The position numbers were made by a program, and so were the translations under genes. A DNA stretch of 64,000 bases, from contig LGRX02027246.1 of NCBI GenBank assembly GCA_001247695.2, forward strand, positions 1 to 64,000, read 5' to 3'. Under the pieces are notes generated by a model. It was not told the DNA's origin. It saw nothing but the letters and a program-made list of their open reading frames with translations, and made no database searches. Below, in pieces: positions 22,559 through 34,986 of the stretch (positions are counted from its first letter, which is position 1; each line of letters starts with the position of its first letter). Source of the stretch: Cymbomonas tetramitiformis (taxonomy: Eukaryota; Chlorophyta; Pyramimonadophyceae; Pyramimonadales; Pyramimonadaceae).

Positions 22559-25500
22559 ATGGTTCCCGATAAGGAAGTGGCACCCCGCTCACCGACAGTC
22601 AAGCGGCCGGCCTCCCCGCGAAGCCGCCGCGGCTCCGGATCCGGCCGCTCGTCCCTTAGCCTCCGTGACAGTAATAGCGGCGAGCTCCGCGAAAGCAACG
22701 GCGTTAACAGTGGTAAGGAGAAGGATTCCCTGAAGCCTCGTAAGACCCACAGCCGGTCTGGGGCGGGTGACGCTGAGGCCCGTGGCGTGTCACAGAACGT
22801 GCCGACCTGCGAGGAGCAGAATAGAGGGTCTGCACACGAGGATGCGCCGCGCCGCTCCAAGAGTGGGAAGTCCCTCGGCGCGACCCTGCGGGAGGCCAGA
22901 GAGGCGAGCAAACGTGGCGAGGCGCCCACGGAGGCTGCGACTGTGGAGGAAAGCAAGAAGGACAGCAAGAGCGGCCGGAAGAAAGCGGTTCGCGATGCTA
23001 CTGAAAAGGCGAATGGAAAGGGTGCGGAAAAGGTAACCAGCGAATCCTTTGATGTGGAGTCGTGCAAGTATACGGTGCACAAGGATGCCTGCCCTCCCCC
23101 GGAAGTCGCCGAGGCGGAACTTGGGAGCCTGCCACCGCTGGAGGCATCCGAGCCGCCGGAATTCTCGCCGACGGACCAGGACCTGGAGTATGGAGAGGCA
23201 ATCCGGGAGAGCACGTCGCGAGATTCGCTACGGTCGAGCAAGGGAACATTCAAGAAGATGAAGCAGCGCAAGGACGAGGAAGCAGTACAGGATGCACGGC
23301 TGGCAGGTGTGCCTCGGCCTCGGGGATGGTTCACACCCCTTATGGCATGCCAGCAACAGTCTGCAAGGCGCACATGCTTTACACCCTTGGAGCAGGCGGT
23401 TTACGCGCGAGCCCTCGAGATAGGGTATGCTCGTAGGCGGGTCACGATCCACCAGGCGCACGTGTATGTTTCACGTGCTGTGGTAGGCCTTGTCCGTGCT
23501 TGCCCTCTGAGCTCACTGTGCCTGCAAGCTGGTTCGGACCTGTCAGCAGGAACTTTACACGTGCTGGACGAGATGCACGAGGCTTGGTGCGGAGACGTGG
23601 AGGAGACACTGGACCAGATGTCTGAGGCACTCAGTATGAGCAAGCGCGAGGGCAATAACGCGGAACACCCTGTCCTGACGGAACTCATGGACAGACTGGG
23701 TGTACTAATCGAACGCGGATCGAAGGAGATGGAGGTTCGTCACGCTAAGATCCATTTATCTATTGTCGGTTTGAGAGTTCCTAAGTCTTTCCGCAGCTGC
23801 CTCAGTCTCTGGAGTCTTTGACTGTATGCCAACAATATTATAACACTCCAGGGTACCAACAACTTGTGCACAAACTGAAAAAAAAACCACAGTAGTATAT
23901 GCCACGAAAGCCCGAGAGCCGACGTGAGTTCTGGCGCGAGGGGTAAAGTCTTCTGGCTTGGCCTGTCTGTGTTGTCTCCGCGGGGCTCACATAACACTTT
24001 CGGGGTTTGTTCATTCCTCAGTGGCTTCGCTGGCTCGCAACTCCAGCCGCAGGGAGCATGACCGGCGTCAGCCCGAGAGAATCCATGCTGCACCAGGTAG
24101 AGTTTCTTTTTAAGTGGCCAAAGTTATGCGGGCACCTTGTCTTCTTGCTCTGTGATAACCTGGTGGCTTATTGTGGTGCAGTTGTTTCGAATCATGGACA
24201 GCCCCTCCGTGGTGCTGCTAATGAAGTCCTGCATTTTGACTATCAAGGTATGTATGCTCCCACTTGTAGGCCGTAAACATAGCCTCCCCATCGAACCGTC
24301 CCTGACGTTGTTTGCGCAGGTTGCTGAGGACTCGAGCACTTTCAAAAACACCTTCAAGGTGCTCTTCCGTTTAAGTAAGGACGCCAAGAATGACTCACTG
24401 TTCCGTCGCGAGCGCCTGCTGCCGCTCCTTGTCCACTTCTTGGTAAATCCTCCCTCTTAACTTACCGACTTTTGGGGAGCAGGAAGTGCTATCATTGTTT
24501 GAAGAGACTTGCGCACTTTTGTCACTCACCCGTACAACACCTCTCCTCGAGTTTCTTCTACACGAGTGGCAAGGCAAAACACTAAGTCACTCGTGGGAAG
24601 CTTCGGTTCGGGGTGTCCAGCTTTGAACTGAATATGAGCGAAATCTTCCTATGCTTCCGCTTAGTGCGAGGCAGCAAGGAGGTTACACCTAGCTGTGCCT
24701 CACAATTGTCACAAGCGTCGTGCCGCCCTTAGAGAACCTGGTTTGATACGGTGCAGGAAGAGACCGATAAGAAGATGACCCTAGATGTTCTTGTATATGT
24801 CGCTGGCACGCTGAAAAATATCAGCAGCGACTCCTCGAACCAGGTGAGAACTTGTGATCCGCAACTAGCGGATTCGCCTCCGTTGAACTAGTTGTTGTTT
24901 TGCTCCAGTGGTCGTTCTCTACATCTGCGCACCTGACAGCAAGAGTTGCACTCCTATTGCAGAAATCACTAGTGAAGGGCGGAGTGCTTCCGGTTATGAT
25001 GGACCTGCTGCAACGAAGATGTTCTCATCAATCAGCGCTCTCTGCTGGTACTGATTCTGCTCCTGGGACTGCACGGCCGAAAAGTGCGACTGGAAGGTGT
25101 GGCGAACTTCTTGCGTCCCCACACCTCCGTGTTTGTTTCCTGCACACGAAACCAAAATGTACTTGGGAGGATCCTTTTCGTCTCGATTGATGGTGCTTTT
25201 AGCTCCCTTCCGTGCAACACAGCCGGGTTCTTGTGGATTATCTCACAATATTGTCTCTCCTATTTGCTCAGGCCCCCTTCCACGCGATCAGCAAACGGAA
25301 CTGATGATGTGGCCCAGCTCGCGGTTCAGGTATGATGATCTATCACAACACCCGTTTAGCGTGCGGTGTTTGTTTCTTCTTACGCAATGTCGTTTCTTGA
25401 CGTGCTCATTTGACCGTCATGAATGTGGACCGACTTGCGTTGCAGGTGACGGGGATTTTGCGCAACTTGGCGGTATATGCTGGCCACGCGGAGCAGTTCA

Positions 25501-28500
25501 TGAAGGCCGACGCTATAGCCGCCCTCACAAGTACCATAGGTATCATCCAGCCTTGCTTTTGGCTTCGGTTGCCGTTGGCCTCTTCAAGTTTGGAAGCCCC
25601 GGGCCTTCTGCTTGAAATGCATCTGCTTGCCTCGGACGCAATACCATTCCTCGCAGCTTGCTACAGTACCAAGCTCTTTCATGCCGTTGGTTTTTGCTTG
25701 CTCCGCCCGGTTTCCAGACGCTTGAAAAGTGTGTGACCAGGTGTTGAGCATGAATCCAACTGCTACACCTTCTGGTGTATGTATGGATTCTCGGGTGTCC
25801 TTCAATTAAAGTCTCATTTCCACTCTTATTCTGTCCCATCAGGCCGCTTTGTGAGGCATGAAGAGTTGATGCTTAACGTCACGCGTATACTGAGCAAGCT
25901 TTCAATGGATGATGACTGCCGCCGTGAGATGGTAACATACCACTTGTGCTCAAACTGTGGCGCGCAATATTCCGGTTGCCCTATTCCTTTCGTTTTGATA
26001 ACCTCGAAGCGTTCTTCGCCACGTCGCCCTGCTGCTATCCTACACCACTATATAATTCTTCCCGGAGTGACCTTGAGGTTCAAGTGCTTCTGCAACGCAC
26101 TTTTTTGGCTTCTCACACACCTATGTAGCCCCCCCGCCCTGGAAAACGGCATGCTTACGGTTTGGATATTGACATATTATGAGTTACAGTTGTGGTGGCA
26201 GTGCTTGGAGAGGGGCTTGACAAGCTCGGAGCGGTCCTCTTGCAGGGCAAAGATGAGGAGCACTTGCGGCAGCTCTTGCAGCTCCTGAAAGTCCAGCCAG
26301 ACAACTCTTCCTTGGTGTGCCCCTCCTTCTGTTCCAGCCATTATGGATCTTGCTAAGAGGTGTACGCTGGGAGCGTTGAGGCCGCCCAGAGGGACTGAAC
26401 CTCCCAGGTGCCTTTTGCAGGTGCTGCGAGTGGCCTTCATTCTCGGGAATCTCACCGTGAGCAACAGCCGGAATCGTGTTGAACTCGGCCTCAACCTCGG
26501 AGGCGTGGACCTTTTCGTTACACTGATTGGCCGCTACTGCTGGAAGAAGGATAACCCTTCCACAAATTCTACCTCCAGCCCGCCGCCGACAGCTGGCACT
26601 GCGAGCCGCAACGACGCTGCAGTATCCGGTGAGACAGGGGGCAGCGACCGAGTGGAGAAGAGCAAGCAGGCGAGCACGTCTGGGAAAAAGGAAAGTACGT
26701 CAAGTAAGAAAGATAAGGGTGAGACAGATGAGGCTGTTCTTGTGAAGCTCATCCGCGTCCTGGCCAACATGAGCATCCACCCGGAGGTGGGCACTCTCGA
26801 GATCTCAGCCAGCCCCCTTCTTCCGCCTGGCCCTGCGGAGGGGCTCACTGGCCGATGGCCATGTCAGGCTGTCACGCTCGGGGCCCACTGGCCGATGGCC
26901 ATGTCAGGCTGTCACGCTCGGGGCCCACTGGCCGATGGCCATGTCAGGCTGTCACGCTCGGGGCCCACTGGCCGATGGCCCATGATCTTAACTGTGATCT
27001 GTTTTACATTTACGCGACCTCGATTTTAAGTGAGGTGTAACACCATGGGGGTGCGTCCTTGTTTCCAGGGTCATCCTCTGACACGCTGTGCCGCTGTGTG
27101 CATACCCTTGTTCCCAGGCCAGCATCATGACCTGACACCTTCTGCTCGGCCCCCTGCAGGTTGGCAGCCTGGTGTCCAAAAGCGAGATGGCGGCATCAGC
27201 CCTTCTCGCGCTGCTGAAGAGATACAAACTCGAAGGTTCGGCACAGTTCGAGGCCCTTGCCTTTACGTCGTCCAGCTGAGTTCCAATCACAAGCCAACCG
27301 CTTGAACCTTACTTCGAGCATGGTATCCATAGACTTGCTTTGACTGTGACTCGAGTGTCAAGAGTTATGTTCATTGGCTGCAATGCCACCGGATGTGGTT
27401 GCCCCGCCCACACGCTAGCAGAGGGTGTATGGAATTTGGCCGAGGCGCTTCTTGTACTTGCCATGCTTCATTGCATGTGCTTAACTGAATGCAGAGCCTC
27501 GGCTAACGATCGATGAAATGTTTTCCGTAATGTGATGCGGGGTACGTTGCAGCCCAGTTGCTGTGCAAGGACCTGCGGCCGGGGCTCTCAAGGGTTCTGG
27601 GCTGGATGCAGAGAGCGAGGAGCTCGTTCTGAACGTGGTGGGGGCAATCACCAACCTATCATTCTACGAGTCGGAAGAGAACCAGATGCTGGCGCTTCGC
27701 AGCGAGGTCCCCCGCAGCATGATCTCCATCCTTATGTGCGATAACGAGGAGGCTGTGGTGGAGGCCGCGCGCGCCTTCGGCAACTTCTCCCGACACCGCG
27801 AGGTGCGCCTCCTCCACAAGAGCTCTCCTTCGCGACTGCATTTCCCCTCCCCCATTGCTTCCCATGAGTAGCAGCAGGCTGCCCTCGATGAACTGGCAGT
27901 CCGGCTCCATACTCTTTTCTTGGAACTTTCACTTGGAACGGATCATTGCCGCTGCCGGGACTGTCCCCTGTGCCCGTTGCATATGGAGCTCGCAACAAGA
28001 GGTTTCATTATTTTTGGGGGCACTGTCACAGCATGCAGGCGCTGTGCTATAGTTCCCCAGCTCTTGGGGTGTAAAATGGGGCGCTGGTGACGCACAGGTG
28101 CGGGACTACATGGCGGCGTCGCGTGTTGATGAGGTGATGTGCCTGCTCCTGGATCATGGCAACCGCGATGTGCTCTACTCTATATGCGGTACAGCCTCTC
28201 AGCCCGACACTGGCCCGCACTCTCCTACTGCACTCTGTAGAGAATGCTACCATGCTTTTTCTCTCGGCTACCAAAGCAACATATAACGAAGATTTGTGTT
28301 TGTACCGTCCACGTCCAGTCATAGGACAGAGTGCAGGCAGTGCCGCGAGCTGAGAGAGTGGGTCTCTGGAGTGTGCGCCTCGTGCAGTTGTCCTCAGAAG
28401 CATGGGGGCTGAGCGCAAGCGGTGATCACGGGCTGCGCAGGTGTGATCATGAATCTGACCTCGGATGTGCAGCACTGGCAGCTGCTGGCGGAGGCAGAGG

Positions 28501-29172
28501 GCATTTCCAAGATGATTGACACTTTGGACCGCTGCTTGGCAGAAGGCGACCTTCCCCTCGCCACGCTTATCTCCAAGGTGTGCCCTCAATCAGTTGCTGG
28601 CACCGCCAAGACACCGGCGCATGTCACATAGCACAGCCTTCAGAGCCCCGCGCCTGCAGCTCATTTGGAGGAGGGATGGTGGCGCAGGCACTCTTCAACA
28701 TGTGCGCGAGGAAGGAGTCGGAGGAGGAGCAGGAGGCTGCTTGCTTCAACGCTGAAGAGGTGCATGCACTCGTCACCGTGCTTATGAAGGCCAGTACCAT
28801 GGTCCCCTCGGACAATATGTCCGATGCTGACGTGAGAGGCGACAAGTCTGCAGAAGATCTTGCGCGTGCAGAAGAAGCTGCCGAGATGGCGGACTTCAAT
28901 GAGCTGGGGAAGCGCCTTATGGGTGCCGTGAAGGTAACTCTCACTGTGGACCTCACCTCTCTTGGCGGCTGAGCACCTGGTGAAGTCTCCTCCCAGGGTA
29001 TCCCTCTGCACGCCGAAGCTTCAGTTGGCTGATTGTCGCTCATTGTTTTGGGCGGATGCAGAATGTTGCGACTTATGAGGTTGAGTACGAAGTTGAGTAC
29101 GGGGAGGAGGATGGGGAGGAGCACTCGAGTGGCGACTTAGAGGTGCTTCAAGGACCTCCAGACTACTCATAA
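22559..29172 (+). CDS. ARMC2: ARMC2 (armadillo repeat protein; radial-spoke IFT adapter)
   Basis: ARMC2 (PF27 in Chlamydomonas) is known to carry radial spokes into flagella on IFT trains. Exons: 22559 (first in-frame ATG; the frame may continue to an acceptor at 22265)-23734, 24022-24096, 24182-24247, 24320-24442, 24757-24843, 24963-25096, 25272-25329, 25446-25539, 25843-25974, 26190-26314, 26421-26786, 27160-27235, 27558-27802, 28098-28188, 28441-28577, 28688-28933, 29062-29172 (TAA). The spliced length is 3342 nt, 1113 residues. The first exon encodes a basic, Ser/Lys-rich disordered region. Later exons encode ARM-type helices recognisable against animal ARMC2: STFKNTFKVLFRLSKD, LRVAFILGNLT, LVKLIRVLANMSIHP, LVLNVVGAITNLSFY, AARAFGNFSRH. 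A Lys/Ser-rich insertion follows GRYCWKKDN. The tail is acidic (EVEYEVEYGEEDGEE) and unlike the animal tail. The 25974 donor was chosen because only it keeps phase. Confidence 0.88.
26846..26980. repeat. 40-bp tandem repeat in an ARMC2 intron
   Basis: ctggccgatggccatgtcag recurs at 26848, 26888, 26928 and 26968 (last copy partial), nearly identical. It lies between the exons ending at 26786 and starting at 27160. Confidence 0.95.
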
Positions 29173-30065
29173 GTCGCATCCCTGCTTGGAGCAGCTCAGC
29201 TCAGCTGGAGAGAATCAAGTAGAAGTGTGAAGGAGGGCCTCAGGATCTACACTTGGGAACGTATCAATTCGATGTGGATATTGAGATCCAGATATGACCT
29301 GCACACACAAGCTGTGGTCACAGTTGCTGAGATGGGCGCGTCTGAAACCGGCATTATGCGGCGCCGGTGATAAAAGTGATTTGAGAATTTCGCCAATTCC
29401 ATGGCAAGGTACATGAGTTGCCAGCACTAGACATCCCCTTTCTCTTGAGATGCGGGTTTGGATAGGAAGGTGAACTTGGAATTGCCTTCAATAGCGTTGC
29501 GTTATGAACACATCAACTCTGTATCACTTCTGCTGATACTTACTCCCAATGAAATTATCTTACAACTACTCCCTCAGTAAGCATGAAGTCAGAAGCATAA
29601 GCAAGCTAGCGGTCAGTCTTCAATCGATTTGGTTTGTGTGACTTTTGTAAGTTTTTATGTGTTGCAAATATGTGCCCAAATTGCTTTAGGTCAGCATGTG
29701 CTTATTTACAGTTCCGAATGATACCATGCCATGGATATTGAGCTTCTTCACTTTCCAACTATGCTGAAGGAATTTCCTGACTGCGCATGTGTTTTCTCTT
29801 TTAAGTCGTGCGTGCTACGATCTTATCTTGTTCCTGTGAGACGCTTGATGTGGTGGCTGGGCCTTTGGTCATGCCGACGTGGCTTCATCTGGCGCTTACT
29901 CTCGTTTTCGATCAATGCCTCATGGTTGTTACTCTACCGGGAGACCGGTGTTCATGGACCGGGACGCTGGCACCTCAATCGATAAAAGGAATGGCTGCCA
30001 CTTGGAAATGGGTGCTGGGAAGCGGTTGTCCTAATGGTGGCAGTCACTGCCTCTTGGGTGCATGG
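29173..30065. other. 3' flank of ARMC2, no gene recognised
   Basis: Includes the 3' UTR of ARMC2. No further coding sequence or repeat was seen. Confidence 0.5.
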
Positions 30066-30069
30066 TAGA

Positions 30070-30510
30070 CCAGTCTGCCTTTGCTGCAAGGAGAGGCAGA
30101 GTGGAGAGATCTACACGCTGCATCTTCCCTTGATCTTTGCTGGGGAGCACGTTGGTTTCTGCATGCATGTAGTCTTTTCCCGTCAGATGTCCGTACTGGT
30201 GGTAGTTAGCACCTTTAGGGGGCACCGAGGACAGCTAGGTGAAACCCGGATACCGTACCTTACTGCAGCTGCGTTCCCCTTTAGATTTGCCTTGCCTGAG
30301 CTTGAGCACCGACATGTAATATTTCCACAGCAGACCTGCAGTGCAAAGCTGGATCAGTTCCCAGATATCCCGCGCATTCTCTTTTTAGTAGAGTATGTAT
30401 GGGTTGATACCTTGTTATGGCCATTCCCTGTTTCTGAACACGTCTCATTTCCACTGGGATGATGCTGGGCTGGTTTTTGCAATGTGCGCCATGCTGTTCA
30501 GTGTATTTGG
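30070..30510 (+). repeat. diverged copy of the dispersed ~0.5 kb repeat
   Basis: The beginning (gctgcaaggagaggcagagtgg) and end (ccactgggatgatgctgggctgg, then gttcagtgtatttgg) match the family. The middle has drifted strongly. Orientation is plus. Confidence 0.6.
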
Positions 30511-30869
30511 GCCTGGCTCCGCATGGCTGCGAGTGTGTGTTTCCACACATATGCAGAGGGCAACGCTGCTGTTGTGTGGGAGACGGTAATTACTGGTGAT
30601 GCAATCAGTTTCCTTTGCCCAATACACCTTTGGCGATCGTGCAGCCTTGCTGGGGTTGTGGATTACCCGTGTCGCGTGACTTGCACGGTAGTGGTAAGGC
30701 TTTTCCCGGCTAGGTCCATGCCTCACCAGGCTGACACGGAACCCCTCACACTCCAACGTGCAACGCCCCCGATCCGTGCCCGTCGGAAGAGCTCATGCGA
30801 TTCCATGAAGATGGCATCAACACTCAGGTGTTGAGGTGTGTGTGTTTGTGTAGGGCTTATCCACGTGTG

Positions 30870-31430
30870 TGTGTGGACTGGTGATTGACAGCCACTTTAC
30901 CGTATGGGGTACTGGCATCTCGTTGTTAACGGGGACGGCCACTGGAGTGCTTTGGATGATGGGATGTGGCTGTCCCTGTGGTACCCTTCTGACGGGTACT
31001 GCCTCTTTGAGGACGTCGGGGATTCGTCTGCGGCTGGCTCTATTCATATCCAGTGCCTTGGGGTTTTTTCACCTGCCGGGGGACTGGTGATCGGCAGCCA
31101 CGTTACGGGGTACTGGCATCGCGTTGTTAACGGGGACGGCCACTGGACGGTGCTTTGGATGTCGGGATGTGGCTGTCCCTGTGGTACCCTTCTGACGGGT
31201 ACTGCCTCTTTGAGAGCGTCGGGGATTCGTCTGCGGCTCGCTATTTGGGAGTGTCTTGCTTGGATTCGTCTGACGCTTGCTCCCTCTCCGTGGTGTACAG
31301 TGCTCATGGTTATTACACATGCCGGGGGACTTGTGTTCTTTGACCCTGATATGAGGTACTGGCGCATCGCTGTGAACGGGGACGGCCGCCGGGTGCATGT
31401 GGGGTTTGGGGGGTGGTTATCCCTGTGGTG
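30870..31430 (+). repeat. ~205-bp tandem repeats preceding a dispersed-repeat copy
   Basis: Blocks starting ggactggtgat near 30876 and 31080, and a more diverged one near 31320, share gttgttaacggggacggcc and ctgtccctgtggtaccc. The third block runs into the dispersed repeat at 31.4 kb, so the 205-bp unit appears to be an expanded 5' part of that family. Confidence 0.75.
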
Positions 31431-31905
31431 CTATTCTGGCGGGCACTGCCTCTTGGAGAGCTCGGTGGATTCGTCTGCCTTTGCTGCAAGGAGAGGCAGA
31501 AGGTGGTGAAGTACGCCTTCTGTGTTTTCCCTTGATTTTTGTGGGGAGCATTAAGGTGCCCGCATGTTTCCTTTTTTTTACATGGGGTGTCCATGCTGTG
31601 TGGTGTGACTGTATCCATGGCATAACCATGGACCAACGGGTCCCATCCATCGACCGTGAGCCACTGGGGGGCATGCCGGCAGGGTCCGCTCACTCCGTAA
31701 CCCAGAGACCAGCATTTGTTTGGCGACGGTCGGTCACCGATAACGTTTCATCTTTCCATGCTGCTTTGAATTTGGTTTGGGAATATGTATGAGTTTGTGG
31801 TATCCTTTCACGGCCCCGCCCTGCTCTTGATTTGCTTGTCACATCCACTGGGATGATATGGTGGACTGGCTTTTGTTGGCCGATCGCATGCCGTTCAGTG
31901 TGTGT
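31430..31905 (+). repeat. dispersed ~0.5 kb repeat, full copy
   Basis: Matches the 55-57 kb units from ggcgggcactgcctcttgga through to ccgttcagtgtg. It is plus-oriented and downstream of ARMC2 in the same sense. No conserved reading frame is shared between copies, so it is treated as non-coding. Confidence 0.85.
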
Positions 31906-32465
31906 ATTTGACTTGCCCACCTGGCTTGGACTAGAGTGGCACCATGGAATATTTCCATAACGCATCTGCCATGTAAAGTTGGACGAGATCCCTGGTACGG
32001 CGCGTATCCCGAACTCTAGTTTTTACTTGGGACCGTGGCATCTTGCCACGGTTCCACTCTCACTTCCGCTTATTGGATGATGGTCAACTTTCCATTATTT
32101 TTCGAATGTGTGATAACCTGGGATGACCGAGCCTATAATCTCAAACGATTGCGGCGGTCATAACCGATTTTTGACTCCAAGATTATGACTTGCGGATATA
32201 TGGTACCTCAAGCGATCACAACATATCAACTCAACTCAAGCATGCATGCATAAATAAACCCGATTGATAGTACGCATCTGATTCAAACTATGGGTATGCA
32301 CTATACCCCCTGCTGGACAAGTAGCGTACATATGCACAGAAGATTTCCAAGTTTTAACATACCGTGTCTCGATTATTGATTTTTATTAATGAAATCACGA
32401 ACATCAAACATATGCCCAAAATTTGTTTTTTTGGGCAGAAATAAATATTTATTTAAGGGGAAATT
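31906..32465. other. AT-rich spacer, no gene
   Basis: Marks a change to AT-rich, non-coding sequence. No features were recognised. Confidence 0.5.
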
Positions 32466-32762
32466 GTGAGATAGCCCGGTGGCAACAATTCTTATTCCTA
32501 TTTTGCCCGCGGTGGCTTTAATTTATATGGGATTTGGCCCGGTGGCTTACATTTTTATTCCTATTTGGCCCGGTGGCAACGAATTTTATTCCAAAATAGC
32601 CCGGTGGCTTCAATTTAATTTTGAGATAGCCCGGTGGCTTTAACAGCAGCCCGTTGGCATGTTCGACCTGTCTGAGATAGCCCGTTACCTTAATGAAAAT
32701 TTTCAAGATGGCCCGTTTCACAAAAAAAAATGTAAGATAGCCCGGTGGCAATAATTTAATTT
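32466..32762. repeat. degenerate array of atagcccggtggc units
   Basis: At least nine variants of (g)atagcccggtggc alternate with AT-rich spacers (aattttatt-like), 25-50 bp apart. Reading is open on one strand, but the product (PPGYLKIKLKPPGYFGIK-like) is simply the repeat. Confidence 0.8.
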
Positions 32763-33011
32763 CGATTCGCCGTCCAATCTCCCGCCATTGCATTGCAGTT
32801 TAGCTCGATCTTGCAAAGGTGGCATACGGGTGCTCCACGGAAAATAAGGATCCCCGGAAAGGGTTTATATAATTCTGGGTGCAAATTTTGATTCTACCGG
32901 GAACAATCAACTTTTGCTATATATTTCAGGAACAATGGATATTTCTGTAGCAAATATTGATTGTTTACGGTACAAAAATATGCACTTTCTTATATGTTTT
33001 CGGAACAATGA

Positions 33012-33436
33012 ATATTCCTGGTGCAAAAGTTGATTGTACTGGAAACAATGAAAAACCGTACAGGTTTCCGGTGCAAAAACGTAGATTCTAGAAGCATAGG
33101 CGCGGCGGGGGGGATGGGGTGGGGGGTTGCTTGGGTGGTACTCGGTGGTACTCGGGCGGTGCGTGAGACGGGGGTGGGGTGTGTGCGTGGGGTTGGCGGC
33201 GGCGCGGGCGGCGGGGAAGGGGGGGGGGGGAGGGGGATCACCTAGACAATGGCGAGACTCCCCTCCCCTCCCCTCCCACCCCCTCCCCTCCCCCCACGCA
33301 ACCGACGCCCGAGTACCACCCGCGGACCGCCCCCACCGCAAGCACTACCTATGCTTCTAGAATCTACTTTTTTGCACCGGAAATATACAAGTTGTTTCAT
33401 TGTTTCCGGTGCAATCAACTTTTGCACCGAAGAGCT
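33012..33436. mobile_element. fold-back (MITE-like) element with G-rich core
   Basis: Arms at about 33012-33101 and 33348-33436 are inverted copies over some 85-90 bp. The innermost 36 bp are almost perfect (left ends gattctagaagcatagg, right begins cctatgcttctagaatc). The core is G-rich on its left half (runs of 6-12 G near 33108-33235) and C-rich on its right half, and also pairs in part (ggtggtactcggg against cccgagtaccacc). Short ccggtgcaaaa(gttgattg) words also repeat outside the left arm. No ORF with transposase features and no clear target duplication were seen. Confidence 0.7.
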
Positions 33437-33707
33437 TTTGCGCCGGAAATCCGCGCTGGGATCGAGGTGTCATGGTTTACACCGGAAATCATCAAAATTT
33501 GCTCCCGGAAAAATTACAACCTCCCCGAAAATAAGAATTGTGTAAGATGTTCGGGCCGTCGGATGGTCCTTACCACTGGCTTAATTACCGAATTTCGAAT
33601 ATATGCACCGTCCATTTGCCCGATTTAATTACTCCGTCCAGCACCTTATATTCGGTGGAGCACCCATACCCAGATCTTGGCTGCGCTGAGTGATGAAGGT
33701 GTGCTCT
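33437..33707. other. spacer between fold-back element and retrotransposon
   Basis: No gene. Ends at the first base matching the 3' terminal repeat of the retrotransposon. Confidence 0.6.
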
Positions 33708-33777
33708 TGTGCCAGGGGGCACGATAGACTGCCAATTACCCCCACGGAAGGGGGATCCGATTCAGATTACCGGCATA
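33708..33777 (+). repeat. 5' LTR start (70 bp identical to the 3' copy)
   Basis: Begins TGTGCC. It holds gtgcc-aggg-ggcac and ccccc-acggaa-ggggg, two perfect small hairpins, and is identical to 47160-47229. The 5' LTR must extend beyond 33777, but its end and the primer binding site were not identified. Confidence 0.75.
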
Positions 33778-34597
33778 TTGGGAGAAATATTGATAGGGAA
33801 TCTGAGATCGTGGATGAAGAATGCAAAATCAGTAAATGTTATCTCTCTGGCAGAATCGTGAACGATAGAAATATTATTAGGAACGATTATGACAGAATCA
33901 ACGGTGTTGGTACAATACCGTGACAGATGACAATAGAGATGACATTTATGGCGGCGCAGGTTGGGGAAAAACAGGGATTCCTGTGACGAGAGAAACTAGC
34001 CGAACAATCTGTGCTATATAGTGATGAAACACGATTCCTTTGGGAGCTTTGTTACAGAATAAAAATGTTTTCGTAACACGGGCCGTATTGCATAATCACC
34101 GGTTGTGATATATATCGATTCGTATCCGATTACTCTGAAACTTCGTATATGCATTTGTATGCCCGTGACAAATTGGTATTCAGATGTGGCGAGTGCTGCC
34201 TTCAATTATGCTATTCGCGCGGGATAACAGCACTCGGCTTTCTTCAGCGTAAGCGACTTCCATGCGCACAGTATGTTCTGGGGGGGAGATGAGCTCTTAG
34301 TCATTATTTTCCGTTTGTATATGTCAAACTTATCCATGGAAAAGTATTTTTGACGACTACGAGCCTCTAGAGATCATATATCGTTCAGGACAGGTTCGGC
34401 GCTTATTTTCACACTGTGGACGGTCAAACATGTCGTTCATCGGTTTTTGAAAAATATGCTCAGATCGGCAATACAACCCTGCAACGACGTTTACTTATAC
34501 CTGGACAATATGTATATTGACGGAAATTATCTGGAATGCACGGAAACTCACGGTAGCATGCAGTATGTCGTCTCCTTCAGCTCTTAATACTCAGGGT

Positions 34598-34928
34598 ACG
34601 GTATTCGTACGGTAACGTCTAGCAAACGTAAACGGCTTTTCTGGACACAGAATATCATTCTAGTATAGTATTCTTAGCGGTCGGAAACGAAAAACAGCTT
34701 CGTGTGTGGCGCACACAAACCCATCCTGCACGGGTCGAGGCAGTGTTCAACGTTAACGACAACACGGTATTCGTACGGTGACGTCTAGCAAACGTAAACG
34801 GCTTTTCTGGACACAGAATATCATTCTAGTATAGTATTCTTAGTGGTCGGAAACGAAAAACAGCTTCGTGTGTGGCGCACACAAACCCATCCTGCACGGG
34901 TTGGGACTGTTTTCAACGTAACGACAAC
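34598..34928 (+). repeat. 166-bp tandem duplication in the retrotransposon leader
   Basis: Copies starting acggtattcgtacggt at 34598 and 34764 are about 95% identical and end gacaac just before the gag start. They may be duplicated LTR or leader (promoter or packaging) sequence. Confidence 0.9.
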
Positions 34929-34986
34929 CTACTGGGTGGACCGTTCTGTGTAGTTGACGTCGTATATATATATCTGGACTCGGGCT

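Noticed and set aside
22135..23373. 412-residue open frame on the minus strand
   Set aside because: It lies opposite the large, compositionally biased first exon of ARMC2. Its Ser/Leu/Arg-rich product matches nothing and is the complement of the real coding frame.
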